A stretch of 64,000 nucleotides of DNA from Microbacterium sp. SORGH_AS_0862 (GTDB lineage: Bacteria; Actinomycetota; Actinomycetes; Actinomycetales; Microbacteriaceae). Shown here one piece after another: positions 51,299 through 59,907 of the stretch (its first letter is position 1; each line of letters starts with the position of its first letter). The stretch covers positions 868,001 through 932,000 of the forward strand of contig NZ_JAUTAY010000001.1 in the NCBI RefSeq assembly GCF_030818795.1. Reading direction: 5' to 3'. Under the pieces are notes generated by a model that was not told where the DNA came from, did not search any database, and saw nothing but the letters and a program-made list of their open reading frames with translations. Made by a program: the position numbers and the translations under genes.

Positions 51299-51350
51299 CG
51301 TCCACCTTTCGAAACGAGCGGGTAACCATGTCCGCTATATGGTCGGGTGC

Positions 51351-52589
51351 ATGTCAACCCCTGCCCCCGCTGTCACTGTAGTCGGGCTCAACTTCCCCCC
51401 CGAGCCCACGGGTATCTCCCCCTACACAGGAGCGATGGCCCGAGGTCTGGCTGAACGCGGAGTCCGCGTCCGAGCCATCACAGCGCATCCTCATTATCCG
51501 GAGTGGCAAGTTTCGGCAGGTTACGGGCAGTGGTCGCGCAAGGAACTTCTGGCAGGGGTCCATGTGCATCGGGTGCTCCACTACGTTCCCAAACCGCCCA
51601 CCGGCATCCGGCGATTGGTCTCGGAGATCACATTCGGGCTGAGGGCGTCCGCAGCCCGATGGGGTTCACCCGACGCCGTGGTCTTCGTTTCTCCCGCGCT
51701 CTTCTCCTCGTGCATCGCAATGCTGAAAGCACGTAGTTTCCACCGTCGCCGCCCGACGATCGTCTGGGTTCAGGACCTCTACAGCCTCGGCCTCTCCGAA
51801 ACGGGCCAGGGCTCAGGCCTCGTCGGAAAGATCATGCAGCGCGCCGAGGGTTGGTTGCTGCGCCGAGCCGACAGAGTCGTCGTGATCCACGACCGGTTCG
51901 CCCGACGTGTCGCGGAGGACTTCGCGGTCCGGCCTGACCGGATCGAGGTCGTCCGTAACTGGACCCACCTCCCGCCCGCCCCTGACGGCGACCGCACCGA
52001 GGCGCGGCGAGCACGAGGCTGGGGCGATGAGACCGTCGTGCTCCACGCAGGCAACATGGGAGTCAAACAGGGGCTGGACAACGTCGTGGAGGCGGCCCGC
52101 TTGGCCGACGAACGCGAGGAGAACGTCCGGTTCGTTCTGCTCGGCAACGGCGGCGAACGCGATCGACTGCGCGCGTCGGCAGCGGGTATCCGTCGTATGG
52201 AGTTCATCGACCCGCTCCCGGATGCCGAGTTCGCGCAGGCCCTCGCGGCGGCCGATGTGCTCCTGGTGAACGAGCTTCCGGGCGTCGCCGAGATGGCGGT
52301 CCCCAGCAAGCTCACCTCCTACTTCTCGACCGGCCGACCTGTCCTAGCGGCCACGGACGAGAGCGGAATCACCGCGGAGGAAGTTCGAACGGCGGGCGCC
52401 GGAGTCGTGGTCGCGGCAGGATCTCCCGAAGCGCTCCTCGACGGCGCGGTGCAACTCGGCAGCGATCCGACAGCGTCGGCCGACCTCGGAGCGAGCGGAA
52501 AGCGTTACCGAGAGACGGTGCTCGACGAAACATTCGCGATCGATCGATTCGCTAACCTACTCACGCTGCTCACCAACGGGGGACGTTGA
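51351..52589 (+). CDS. Glycosyltransferase family 4 (WcaI-like)
   Basis: 412 aa. VTVVGLNFPPEPTGISPYTG, ITAHPHYPEWQVSAGYGQWS, PTIVWVQDLYSLGLSETGQG, VLHAGNMGVKQGLDNVVEAA and LPGVAEMAVPSKLTSYFSTG match the WcaI/GumH-like GT4 branch. ATG 51351 lies 7 nt after TATGGT, so a leaderless mRNA is likely. High GC3 returns here, so this gene marks the right edge of the atypical block. Confidence 0.93.
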   Translation: MSTPAPAVTVVGLNFPPEPTGISPYTGAMARGLAERGVRVRAITAHPHYPEWQVSAGYGQWSRKELLAGVHVHRVLHYVPKPPTGIRRLVSEITFGLRASAARWGSPDAVVFVSPALFSSCIAMLKARSFHRRRPTIVWVQDLYSLGLSETGQGSGLVGKIMQRAEGWLLRRADRVVVIHDRFARRVAEDFAVRPDRIEVVRNWTHLPPAPDGDRTEARRARGWGDETVVLHAGNMGVKQGLDNVVEAARLADEREENVRFVLLGNGGERDRLRASAAGIRRMEFIDPLPDAEFAQALAAADVLLVNELPGVAEMAVPSKLTSYFSTGRPVLAATDESGITAEEVRTAGAGVVVAAGSPEALLDGAVQLGSDPTASADLGASGKRYRETVLDETFAIDRFANLLTLLTNGGR

Positions 52590-52637
52590 GCGGCGCCACG
52601 AGCAGACCTTGCTTAGCCCCCTGAATGGAGCTCTACC

Positions 52638-53666
52638 TTGACCAAGCGCGCTCTCATCACTGGTATCACTGGCCAGGATGGTTCGTATCTCGCCGAGCTG
52701 TTGCTCTCGAAGGGGTACGAGGTTCACGGCATCATCCGCCGCGCCTCCACCTTCAACACGCATCGGATCGATCACCTGTATACCGATCCGCACAACCCGG
52801 ACACGAAGCTGTTCCTTCACTACGGCGACCTTTCTGACGGTGCTCGTATGGTGACGCTGTTGAGTGAGATCAACCCGGACGAGGTGTACAACTTGGCCGC
52901 GCAGTCGCATGTTCGGGTGTCGTTTGATGAGCCTGAGCACACTGCTGACACGACCGGTACTGGGACGATTCGTCTGCTGGAGGCGGTGCGTCTGTCGGGT
53001 ATTTCTACGCGGTTCTATCAGGCGTCGACGTCGGAGTTGTACGGCGCGACTCCGCCTCCTCAGTCGGAGACGACGCCGTTCTATCCGCGTTCGCCGTACG
53101 CGGCCGCGAAGCTGTACTCGTACTGGATCACGAAGAACTACCGTGAGGCGTACGACATGTTCGCCGTGAACGGGATCCTCTTCAACCACGAGTCTCCTCG
53201 TCGCGGTGAGACGTTCGTCACGCGCAAGATCACTCGTGCGGTCGCCCGTATCAAGGCGGGTGTGCAGAAGGACATCTACCTCGGCAACCTCGACTCGATC
53301 CGCGACTGGGGTTACGCCGCCGAGTACGTCGAGGGCATGTGGCGCATCCTGCAGGCCGACGAGCCTGAAGATTTCGTGCTCGCGACCGGTGTCGGCTACA
53401 CGATCAAGGACTTCCTGGAGACCGCGTTCGGTCATGTCGGGCTGGATTGGCAGGAGTTCGTGAAGTTCGACGAGCGGTACCTGCGCCCGACCGAGGTCGA
53501 CGCGCTGATCGGCGACCCGGCCAAGGCGGCAGACAAGCTCGGATGGGTTCCCACGATCGATGGGAAGGAACTCGCCAAGCTCATGGTTGATGCCGACGTG
53601 GAAGAACTGGAGCACGGCTCAGATTGGATCGACACCGTGAAGCTGGCTTCGTGGGGCACGAAGTGA
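52638..53666 (+). CDS. gmd: GDP-mannose 4,6-dehydratase
   Basis: 342 aa from TTG 52638 (GGAG 8 nt upstream). Coenzyme motif [12 protein letters not shown], the family-specific [16 protein letters not shown], active-site [12 protein letters not shown], and [20 protein letters not shown]. It converts GDP-mannose to GDP-4-keto-6-deoxymannose. Directly followed by GDP-fucose synthase, with a GTGA overlap. Many third positions are T in the centre of the gene, unlike its neighbours. Confidence 0.97.
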   Translation: MTKRALITGITGQDGSYLAELLLSKGYEVHGIIRRASTFNTHRIDHLYTDPHNPDTKLFLHYGDLSDGARMVTLLSEINPDEVYNLAAQSHVRVSFDEPEHTADTTGTGTIRLLEAVRLSGISTRFYQASTSELYGATPPPQSETTPFYPRSPYAAAKLYSYWITKNYREAYDMFAVNGILFNHESPRRGETFVTRKITRAVARIKAGVQKDIYLGNLDSIRDWGYAAEYVEGMWRILQADEPEDFVLATGVGYTIKDFLETAFGHVGLDWQEFVKFDERYLRPTEVDALIGDPAKAADKLGWVPTIDGKELAKLMVDADVEELEHGSDWIDTVKLASWGTK

Positions 53667-54646
53667 CCACTGCCGTCGACGGAGTGCAGTACACGCCCGC
53701 GGAACTCGACCGTGACGCGACGTTCTACGTTGCAGGCCACCGAGGGCTCGTGGGTTCGGCGATCTGGCGCAAGCTGGAAGCATCGGGCTTCGAGAACATC
53801 GTGGGTCAGACGTCGGCTGAACTCGATCTGAAGAACCGCGACGCCGTCTTCGAGTACATGGGCGAGACGAAGCCGAAGTACGTCGTCCTGGCGGCGGCGA
53901 AGGTCGGCGGCATCATGGCCAACTCGACCTATCCCGTCGACTTCCTGAGCGACAACATGCGAATCCAGGTGAACGTCCTGGATGCGGCGCTCGCGAACGA
54001 CGTCGAGCGGGTCCTGTTCCTCGGATCCTCCTGCATCTACCCGAAGTTCGCTGAGCAGCCGATCCGGGAGGACTCGCTGCTCACGGGTCACCTCGAGCCC
54101 ACGAACGATGCGTACGCGATCGCGAAGATCGCCGGCATCCTCCAGACCCAAGCTGTCCGTCGCCAGTACGGCCTGCCGTGGATCAGCGCGATGCCGACCA
54201 ACCTCTACGGACCGAACGACAACTTCTCCCCGAAGGGTTCGCACGTGCTGCCCGCCCTGATCCGCCGGTATGACGAGGCGGCGAAGGCGGGGGCGTCCTC
54301 CGTGACGAACTGGGGAACGGGGACACCCCGGCGCGAGTTCCTGCACGCCGACGACATGGCAGACGCGGTCCTGCACCTGATGGAGCACTACGACGGACCC
54401 GACCAGGTCAACGTCGGCACCGGCTCCGACGTCACGATTCGCGAGATCGCTGAAACCATCGCGACGGTCACCGGGTTCTCGGGTGAGACTGAATGGGACA
54501 CGACGAAGCCGGACGGCACGCCGCAGAAGCTCCTTGATGTGTCGAAGCTCGCAGAAGCAGGGTGGACCGCGAAGATCGGGCTCGAGGAGGGCATGGAGCG
54601 TACCGTCGCCTGGTACCGCGACCACGTGGACTCCATCCGGGAGTAG
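53663..54646 (+). CDS. fcl: GDP-L-fucose synthase
   Basis: 327 aa from GTG 53663. [15 protein letters not shown] coenzyme motif, [35 protein letters not shown], active-site [11 protein letters not shown] and [20 protein letters not shown] are diagnostic. It completes GDP-L-fucose from the Gmd product by 3,5-epimerisation and reduction. Confidence 0.97.
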   Translation: MTTAVDGVQYTPAELDRDATFYVAGHRGLVGSAIWRKLEASGFENIVGQTSAELDLKNRDAVFEYMGETKPKYVVLAAAKVGGIMANSTYPVDFLSDNMRIQVNVLDAALANDVERVLFLGSSCIYPKFAEQPIREDSLLTGHLEPTNDAYAIAKIAGILQTQAVRRQYGLPWISAMPTNLYGPNDNFSPKGSHVLPALIRRYDEAAKAGASSVTNWGTGTPRREFLHADDMADAVLHLMEHYDGPDQVNVGTGSDVTIREIAETIATVTGFSGETEWDTTKPDGTPQKLLDVSKLAEAGWTAKIGLEEGMERTVAWYRDHVDSIRE

Positions 54647-54649
54647 CGG

Positions 54650-54931
54650 GTGTTCCGACACATCGTGCTGTTCCGCGTCTATGAGGACGTCGCAAACGAG
54701 CGAGTGACCGAAGCGATCGACGCGCTTCGGTCACTCTCGGTCTTGCCGGGTGTCACGCATTGGCGCGTTGAGGTATCGCTCGATGCGCGCAAAGGGCGGG
54801 TGATCGTAGAAGATGCGACGTTCGCGGATCGCCACGCATTCGACGGCTTTCGCATCCACCCCGAACACGTGCACGTGGCGGAGCAGCTGTCGCGCATCGC
54901 CGATTGGTGGAACGGCGACTACATCGCCTGA
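54650..54931 (+). CDS. Dabb-family (stress-responsive alpha/beta-barrel) small protein
   Basis: 93 aa from GTG 54650, 3 bases after the fcl stop. MFRHIVLFRVYEDVANERV and the C-terminal RIHPEHVHVAEQLSRIADWW fit the Dabb ferredoxin-like fold of dimeric small enzymes and stress proteins. Its role in the glycan cluster is not known. Its 3' end overlaps the opposing Nudix gene by 13 bases. Confidence 0.85.
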   Translation: MFRHIVLFRVYEDVANERVTEAIDALRSLSVLPGVTHWRVEVSLDARKGRVIVEDATFADRHAFDGFRIHPEHVHVAEQLSRIADWWNGDYIA

Positions 54932-55425
54932 GCGGTGCTGATTCCCAGGCGCTGCAGGAGCTCGGCGCAACCCGGCCAAAGCGGCGACGGCAGCGAGCTC
55001 ACGGGAAAGTACTCAAATCGGAGCGCCTCATTCATCGCCTCGATGTCGTCATCGATACCGATGACGAACGACAAGCCAATGGCATGCTTTCGCGGGTCAT
55101 CCCCGAAGACCGTGCCATCGACCGGTGCGACCGCGGGCGGAAACCACTCGTAGACGTAGTCCGGCTGCGGGTTGAGCTGCAGCGCCGGCTCGATCCCGAT
55201 GGTTTCGCGCGCGTGCCGCCGAATCGCATCGGCGATGGTCTCGCCGTGCTGGATACGGCCGCCGAGATGGCACCACACCTGCCCGTGAGGCGACTCGCGC
55301 AAGATCAGGCCGACCTCGCGAACACCTGCATCCGTCGTCCGCACGAGGACGAAATCCACACAGGCGATCGGCATGGACTGCTCGATCTGCAGGTAGAGGT
55401 CTGCGGGCAGGTAGCTCAACGTCAT
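54919..55425 (-). CDS. Nudix hydrolase, GDP-mannose mannosyl hydrolase-like
   Basis: 168 aa from ATG 55425. The Nudix box is non-canonical (GRIQHGETIADAIRRHARET, then IGI): the leading GX5E is present but the RE..EE core reads RH..ET. This kind of deviation is known in GDP-mannose mannosyl hydrolases (GmmA/WcaH), which cluster with gmd/fcl in colanic-acid loci. VLVRTTDAGVREVGLILRES and QVWCHLGGRI also fit WcaH. It may tune the GDP-mannose/GDP-fucose pool. It is convergent with the Dabb gene. Confidence 0.85.
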   Translation of the reverse strand: MTLSYLPADLYLQIEQSMPIACVDFVLVRTTDAGVREVGLILRESPHGQVWCHLGGRIQHGETIADAIRRHARETIGIEPALQLNPQPDYVYEWFPPAVAPVDGTVFGDDPRKHAIGLSFVIGIDDDIEAMNEALRFEYFPVSSLPSPLWPGCAELLQRLGISTAQAM

Positions 55426-55540
55426 ACCCCTCTCCACGTCTCCGATCGGAAACACGCGTCTGGTAGGAACTGATTAGCTGGATAACCACGGGCTCGTCGT
55501 TCGGTTCGACACACAGCAAGCTCAATCTACGGGGAGATTC

Positions 55541-56851
55541 ATGAAGCTTTCGGTCATCGGTTGCGGCTACCTCGGGGCCGTTCACGCGGCGGCGATGGCA
55601 TCGATCGGGCACGAAGTGGTCGGTATCGACGTCGACCAGCGCAAGATCGACGCGTTGTCGAAGGGCGAGGCGCCGTTCTTCGAGCCCGGCCTCCAGGAGA
55701 TCCTCACCGAAGGGATCGCGTCCGGCAATCTCAGCTTCACAACCGATATGGCCGCCGCGCAGGGGGCGAAGGTCCACTTCGTCGGCGTCGGCACCCCGCA
55801 GCAGAAAGACGGCTACGCCGCCGACCTCACCTACGTGAATGCGGCGGTTGATGGCCTGCTCCCCTACCTCTCCGAGGGCGACATCGTGGCGGGCAAGTCC
55901 ACCGTCCCTGTGGGCACTGCCGCGGGGCTCGCACCGCGGGTCACTGCCACGGGCGCGACGCTGGTGTGGAACCCCGAGTTCCTCCGCGAGGGCTTCGCCG
56001 TGCAGGACACCGTCGACCCCGACCGCCTCGTCGCGGGTGTGCCCGCCGGGGATGAAGGCGAGCGCGCGGCATCCGTGCTGCGCGAGATCTACCACCCCTC
56101 CGTCGCGAAGGGCACGCCCTTCATCGTCACCGACTACGCGACGGCTGAGCTGGTGAAGGTTTCAGCGAACGCGTTCCTCGCGACCAAGATCAGCTTCATC
56201 AACGCGATGGCCGAGATCGCCGAGGTCACAGGCGCTGACGTGACGCAACTGGCCGACGCCATCGGACATGACGCCCGCATCGGGCGGCGATTCCTCGGTG
56301 CCGGCATCGGCTTCGGTGGCGGCTGCCTCCCGAAGGACATTCGCGCGTTCAGCGCCCGTGCCGAGGAGCTCGGCCGCGGCGAATCGGTGGCGTTCCTCCG
56401 CCAGGTCGACGAGATCAACCTCCGCCGCCGTGAGCGTGCTGTGCAGTTGGTGGTCGAGGGGCTCGGCGGGTCGGTCTTCAAGAAGAACGTCACCGTGCTC
56501 GGCGCGGCGTTCAAGCCGCACTCCGACGACATCCGCGACTCGCCCGCCCTCGACGTCGCCGTGCGCCTGCACGGACTCGGCGCCTGGGTGACGGTGACCG
56601 ATCCGGCGGCGATCGAGAACGCCCGTCGCGTGCACCCGCAGCTGAACTACGTCGAGGACCGCGACGAAGCACTGCGCGGTGCCGATGCGGTCATCATGGT
56701 GACCGAGTGGGACGAGTACCGCCGTGAGCTCGATCCCGAGCACGCGTCGACGCTCGCCGCGGGGCGGGTCGTTGTGGACGGCCGCAATGGGCTCGACGCG
56801 GCAGCGTGGCGCGCGGCGGGGTGGACCTACCTGGGGATGGGACGGCCGTAG
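55541..56851 (+). CDS. UDP-glucose 6-dehydrogenase
   Basis: 436 aa. NAD motif VIGCGYLGAVHAAAMASIGH, VGVGTPQQKDGYAADLTYVN, STVPVGTA, WNPEFLREGFAVQD, the catalytic Cys in GFGGGCLPKDIRAF (near residue 261) and LGAAFKPHSDDIRDSPALDV. It oxidises UDP-glucose to UDP-glucuronate, the substrate for the epimerase at 42951. ATG 55541 has GGGGAGA upstream. Closes the glycan cluster. Confidence 0.97.
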   Translation: MKLSVIGCGYLGAVHAAAMASIGHEVVGIDVDQRKIDALSKGEAPFFEPGLQEILTEGIASGNLSFTTDMAAAQGAKVHFVGVGTPQQKDGYAADLTYVNAAVDGLLPYLSEGDIVAGKSTVPVGTAAGLAPRVTATGATLVWNPEFLREGFAVQDTVDPDRLVAGVPAGDEGERAASVLREIYHPSVAKGTPFIVTDYATAELVKVSANAFLATKISFINAMAEIAEVTGADVTQLADAIGHDARIGRRFLGAGIGFGGGCLPKDIRAFSARAEELGRGESVAFLRQVDEINLRRRERAVQLVVEGLGGSVFKKNVTVLGAAFKPHSDDIRDSPALDVAVRLHGLGAWVTVTDPAAIENARRVHPQLNYVEDRDEALRGADAVIMVTEWDEYRRELDPEHASTLAAGRVVVDGRNGLDAAAWRAAGWTYLGMGRP

Positions 56852-56966
56852 CGAGCGCCTCTCGAGCGCGCCGTGTCGACTTCTCGCCCGGGTGCTCGCC
56901 CTACCTCCGCCGACGAGCGCGCATGGACGAAACGCGACGTTCACGATGGCCTCGTAAGGTGACCGC

Positions 56967-57578
56967 ATGAACGCGGCGTCGGCCACGCAACCGTCTGAGA
57001 CGAGACGCCGAAGCCGCCGATCATGGCCTGTCCGGCTTCGACGGGCGGTCCTGGTCGTCGGCACGGCTCTCGCCGTCGCCGTCGGTGGAATGGTGGTCGT
57101 CTACTGCTTCCCGCCGTCGGGAGACCCGACGGACGCCGACCTCGTGTATGTCATCGGACCGGCCACCGGCACGCGCATGGACGTGGCACAGTCGATCATC
57201 CACTCCACGGGGCGCGAAGACCTCCTCATCTCAGTCTCCGCTGGCAACACCACCAAGCTCGCTGCCGCGCAGATGCCGGCCTGTTCAGAGCCTCACGTCA
57301 TCTGTGAGCACCCGATCCCTTCCACCACGAAGGGCGAGGCGCTCCTGCTCAACGAGTATGCGAAGACGCACGAGGTACACAAGGTCGTCGTCTTGACCGT
57401 CACGCCGCACGTTGCGCGTACGCGCTACATCTTCGCCAGGTGCTCCCCCGATATCGATGTGCAGGTCATCCCCGTCGACGAGCACCTTCGCTTCGAGGAC
57501 TGGGTTCATCAGTTCGCCTATCAGACGGGTGCCTTCGTAAAGGCGATTGCGACGCCCTGCGCGAGCGACGACGGGTGA
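56967..57578 (+). CDS. DUF218 / YdcF-ElyC-like membrane-anchored protein
   Basis: 203 aa. A basic N-terminus and one membrane helix (AVLVVGTALAVAVGGMVVVY) are followed by an extracytoplasmic DUF218-like domain: ADLVYVIGPATGTRMDVAQS, PSTTKGEALLLNEYAKTHEV, KVVVLTVTPHVARTRYIFAR. Such proteins (SanA, ElyC, YdcF) affect envelope glycan metabolism. ATG 56967 lies 6 nt after TAAGGT, leaderless type. Confidence 0.85.
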   Translation: MNAASATQPSETRRRSRRSWPVRLRRAVLVVGTALAVAVGGMVVVYCFPPSGDPTDADLVYVIGPATGTRMDVAQSIIHSTGREDLLISVSAGNTTKLAAAQMPACSEPHVICEHPIPSTTKGEALLLNEYAKTHEVHKVVVLTVTPHVARTRYIFARCSPDIDVQVIPVDEHLRFEDWVHQFAYQTGAFVKAIATPCASDDG

Positions 57579-57608
57579 CCGCGCGCCCGCGCTCGAGGGC
57601 GCGCGGTC
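57577..57608 (+). terminator. Terminator hairpin after the DUF218 gene
   Basis: 12-bp perfect stem GACCGCGCGCCC / GGGCGCGCGGTC with an 8-nt loop, starting at the stop codon. No T-run follows, so its strength rests on the stem. Confidence 0.65.
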
Positions 57609-57672
57609 CATGTGCGCCGACGTCAACGTCTGAGCTGCTCCCTAAGCTGCAGCCCCAACAGAAGGGGAGGCA

Positions 57673-58575
57673 ATGGACACCACGTCATGGATCGGCCAGG
57701 TCAGTGTCGGTGTAGCTTCAGGGCTCATCGTTCTTCTCGCGCAGGCCTTCATCGACCGCACGAAGGGTCCGGCGAACGCCGCCGGCATGCACATCGGGCA
57801 CACTGTCTCGACTACACAGGTTCAGATCAACATCGCTCAATCTGTCACGCAGCTGCCGCCGACCTCGCGCGTTCGCTCCGGTGAGCCGGCCGGCCCCGGC
57901 GCTGTGATCGTGGGGGCCTTGGTCACCATTGTCGTGTCCGCCGCGCTCTTTCTGCACCTGCACCCGTACCTCTTCGCTCTGTCGATTGGCATCGCGGCGG
58001 CACTGCTCGCGGGCGCGATCTACGCGTCGTTTCGCACCACGCAACTCCTCGGTCGCTGGCCCGCACCGGCGGTTGTCACAGCCATCGAGACCGTAGCTAG
58101 CACCATCGTCACGGTCGCCGTCTGGATCGGCGTCTACACCTCCAGCCGCGGCAACATGTCGCTGACGGCCATCAACGCCGCGACGACTCAACCCGCTCCG
58201 GACGGGCCCGAGCCTCTGTGGGTGAGATCCCTCATGACGCTTCCGCAACAAGCGAGCACCATGGTCGAGGTCTATGGCATGGAAGGCGCTTACTTCATCG
58301 CCTTCCTTGTACTCGCCGTCCTAGCATCCAACACCCTCCTCATCCTCACGGCAGCGGCCGTGTTCGATTGGCTCTCCTACATTCGCCTCGCACAGGGGGT
58401 CGTCCCTCGGGCGTTCATCGTGAGACGCGCAGCGCGTTTCGGCGCCAGCCAATGGGGCTACGCGCTCGCGTTCGCGCTCGTTGCTGCACTCGCTGTTGCA
58501 GGTTCAACGGGATGGTTCTTCGACCTCGCCTCGTCCACGCCTCCTCTGCCGAATGCGCTTCACGTAGCCTCTTAG
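57673..58575 (+). CDS. Multi-pass membrane protein of unknown function
   Basis: 300 aa. An N-terminal helix (VSVGVASGLIVLLAQAFI), a soluble segment, then four to five more helices (GAVIVGALVTIVVSAALFLH, LFALSIGIAAALLAGAIYA, TAIETVASTIVTVAVWIGVY, AYFIAFLVLAVLASNTLLIL, YALAFALVAALAVAGSTGWF). AAGGGGAGG is 3 bases before ATG 57673. No family recognised; convergent with the next gene. Confidence 0.82.
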   Translation: MDTTSWIGQVSVGVASGLIVLLAQAFIDRTKGPANAAGMHIGHTVSTTQVQINIAQSVTQLPPTSRVRSGEPAGPGAVIVGALVTIVVSAALFLHLHPYLFALSIGIAAALLAGAIYASFRTTQLLGRWPAPAVVTAIETVASTIVTVAVWIGVYTSSRGNMSLTAINAATTQPAPDGPEPLWVRSLMTLPQQASTMVEVYGMEGAYFIAFLVLAVLASNTLLILTAAAVFDWLSYIRLAQGVVPRAFIVRRAARFGASQWGYALAFALVAALAVAGSTGWFFDLASSTPPLPNALHVAS

Positions 58576-58611
58576 ATTGCCGCCCAGGCGCGACCGATCA
58601 GGGCAAGCCCC

Positions 58612-59632
58612 CTACGGCACGACGAGGTCGACCCGCGACTCGGCGTCGCCGTCGACCACGACCCACGCCTCAGTTGTTCCCTCGGGCAGCGCCGCGGTGA
58701 CCGAACGGGCGACCTCATCCAGGTGATGCTTCGACGTCACTGCGATCTGTAGGCGCGAACCCGACTCCCATACGTACGCGATGCGCTCCAGCTCGGAGGC
58801 ATCGAGCCGCCCGACGAGGTCGCGGGCACGGGCCCCGTCCGCCTCGCCGAGCCGAATGAGCTCGCCCGCGAACGCCAGCCGAGGCTCGGCCTCGGGCAGC
58901 AGGATGCGGGCGCGCTCTGCAGCTCGCGCGTAGTCGGCCTCCTGCGCCAGCGTCATCACGAGCGCATCGTCGCGCAGCCTCATCCCCGTCAGCGGCACCT
59001 CGGCGACGAGGGCGTCCCAGGCGGCGAGCGCGCCCGCGACCCGCGGTGGCGCATCCCCGACATCCACGACGCGATCCTCGGTGCGGACGAACAGTTCCGA
59101 GCGCGCCTCGGGCGGAGCCGTCGCCGCCAGCTCCGGCAGGCCACGGATCAGCTCGACCGCATCGCCCACGTCGGCACCGACGAGGGCGATGAACGACTCC
59201 GCGATCTCCGCCGACACCACGCGCTCATCGGCGCGGAGAGCGAGCGCCGTTCCCACGGCGGCCGCATCCGTCTCGAGATGTCCGGTGACGATCAGCTCGA
59301 CATCGTCCGCGAGCAGCGACACCAGTCCCCGCATCCGCTCCCCGTTCTCCCGCGTGTACGAGCTCAGCCGGTCGGCGAGCGCGGAAACCTCACGATCGGC
59401 GAGCCCGTCACGCGCCACGACCTGCCCGCTCACACCCCCGGTGAACGGCTGATTCTCATGACTGGTGAGCTCCACCGAGGCCACCGCCGGATCGTCACCG
59501 AACTCCGTCGCGAACGCTCCCGCCTCGCCGTCCTCCCGTGCAACCCGACACCAGCGCGACGGTGAGCGCGAGCGCCGCCGCGACGGCGGACAACCGTCCA
59601 CTCGTCGTTGCCGCACCGCGCCGTCGCCTCAC
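58612..59632 (-). CDS. Putative lipoprotein of unknown function, frameshifted after the lipobox
   Basis: About 339 aa if repaired. GTG 59632, with AAGGTGGG upstream, begins a perfect lipoprotein signal (LSAVAAALALTVALVSGC, Cys at 59540-59542), but that frame stops soon after. The remaining 310 codons (EDGEAGAFATEFGDDPAVAS onward) are in another frame, open to the stop at 58612. The switch needs removal of one G from the GGG at 59535-59537. The mature part is Ala/Glu/Asp-rich and has no recognised family. Either an assembly indel or a recent pseudogene. Confidence 0.75.
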
Positions 59633-59907
59633 ACCGACCCACCTTATCCACGAGCTTCACACCGACACCGGACACCCTGCCGTCCGCCGCCTCCCGGCAC
59701 CGCAGTCGATGTCCGAGGTGCATGCGATGCTCATCTCACGTCGGAAGCCGCAGCTTCCGGCCGGAGAAGACGCCCCCGGCTCGATGTCTGAGGTCGGTGG
59801 CAGACTCTTTACAGGTCGAAGATCACCTGGTCTTCGACTGTTGTTCCCGCCGAGTGCCCCGGCATCACAGGTCGCGCGCGAGCGCGTCCGAACCAGGGGT
59901 GGCACTC
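59633..59907. other. Divergent intergenic region with short repeats
   Basis: Holds a 14-bp direct repeat TCGATGTCyGAGGT at 59706 and 59781 (75 bp apart) and a small hairpin, GTCGAAGA (59815-59822) / TCTTCGAC (59831-59838). These may be control sites for the DUF222 gene or the lipoprotein; nothing else is recognised. Confidence 0.45.
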
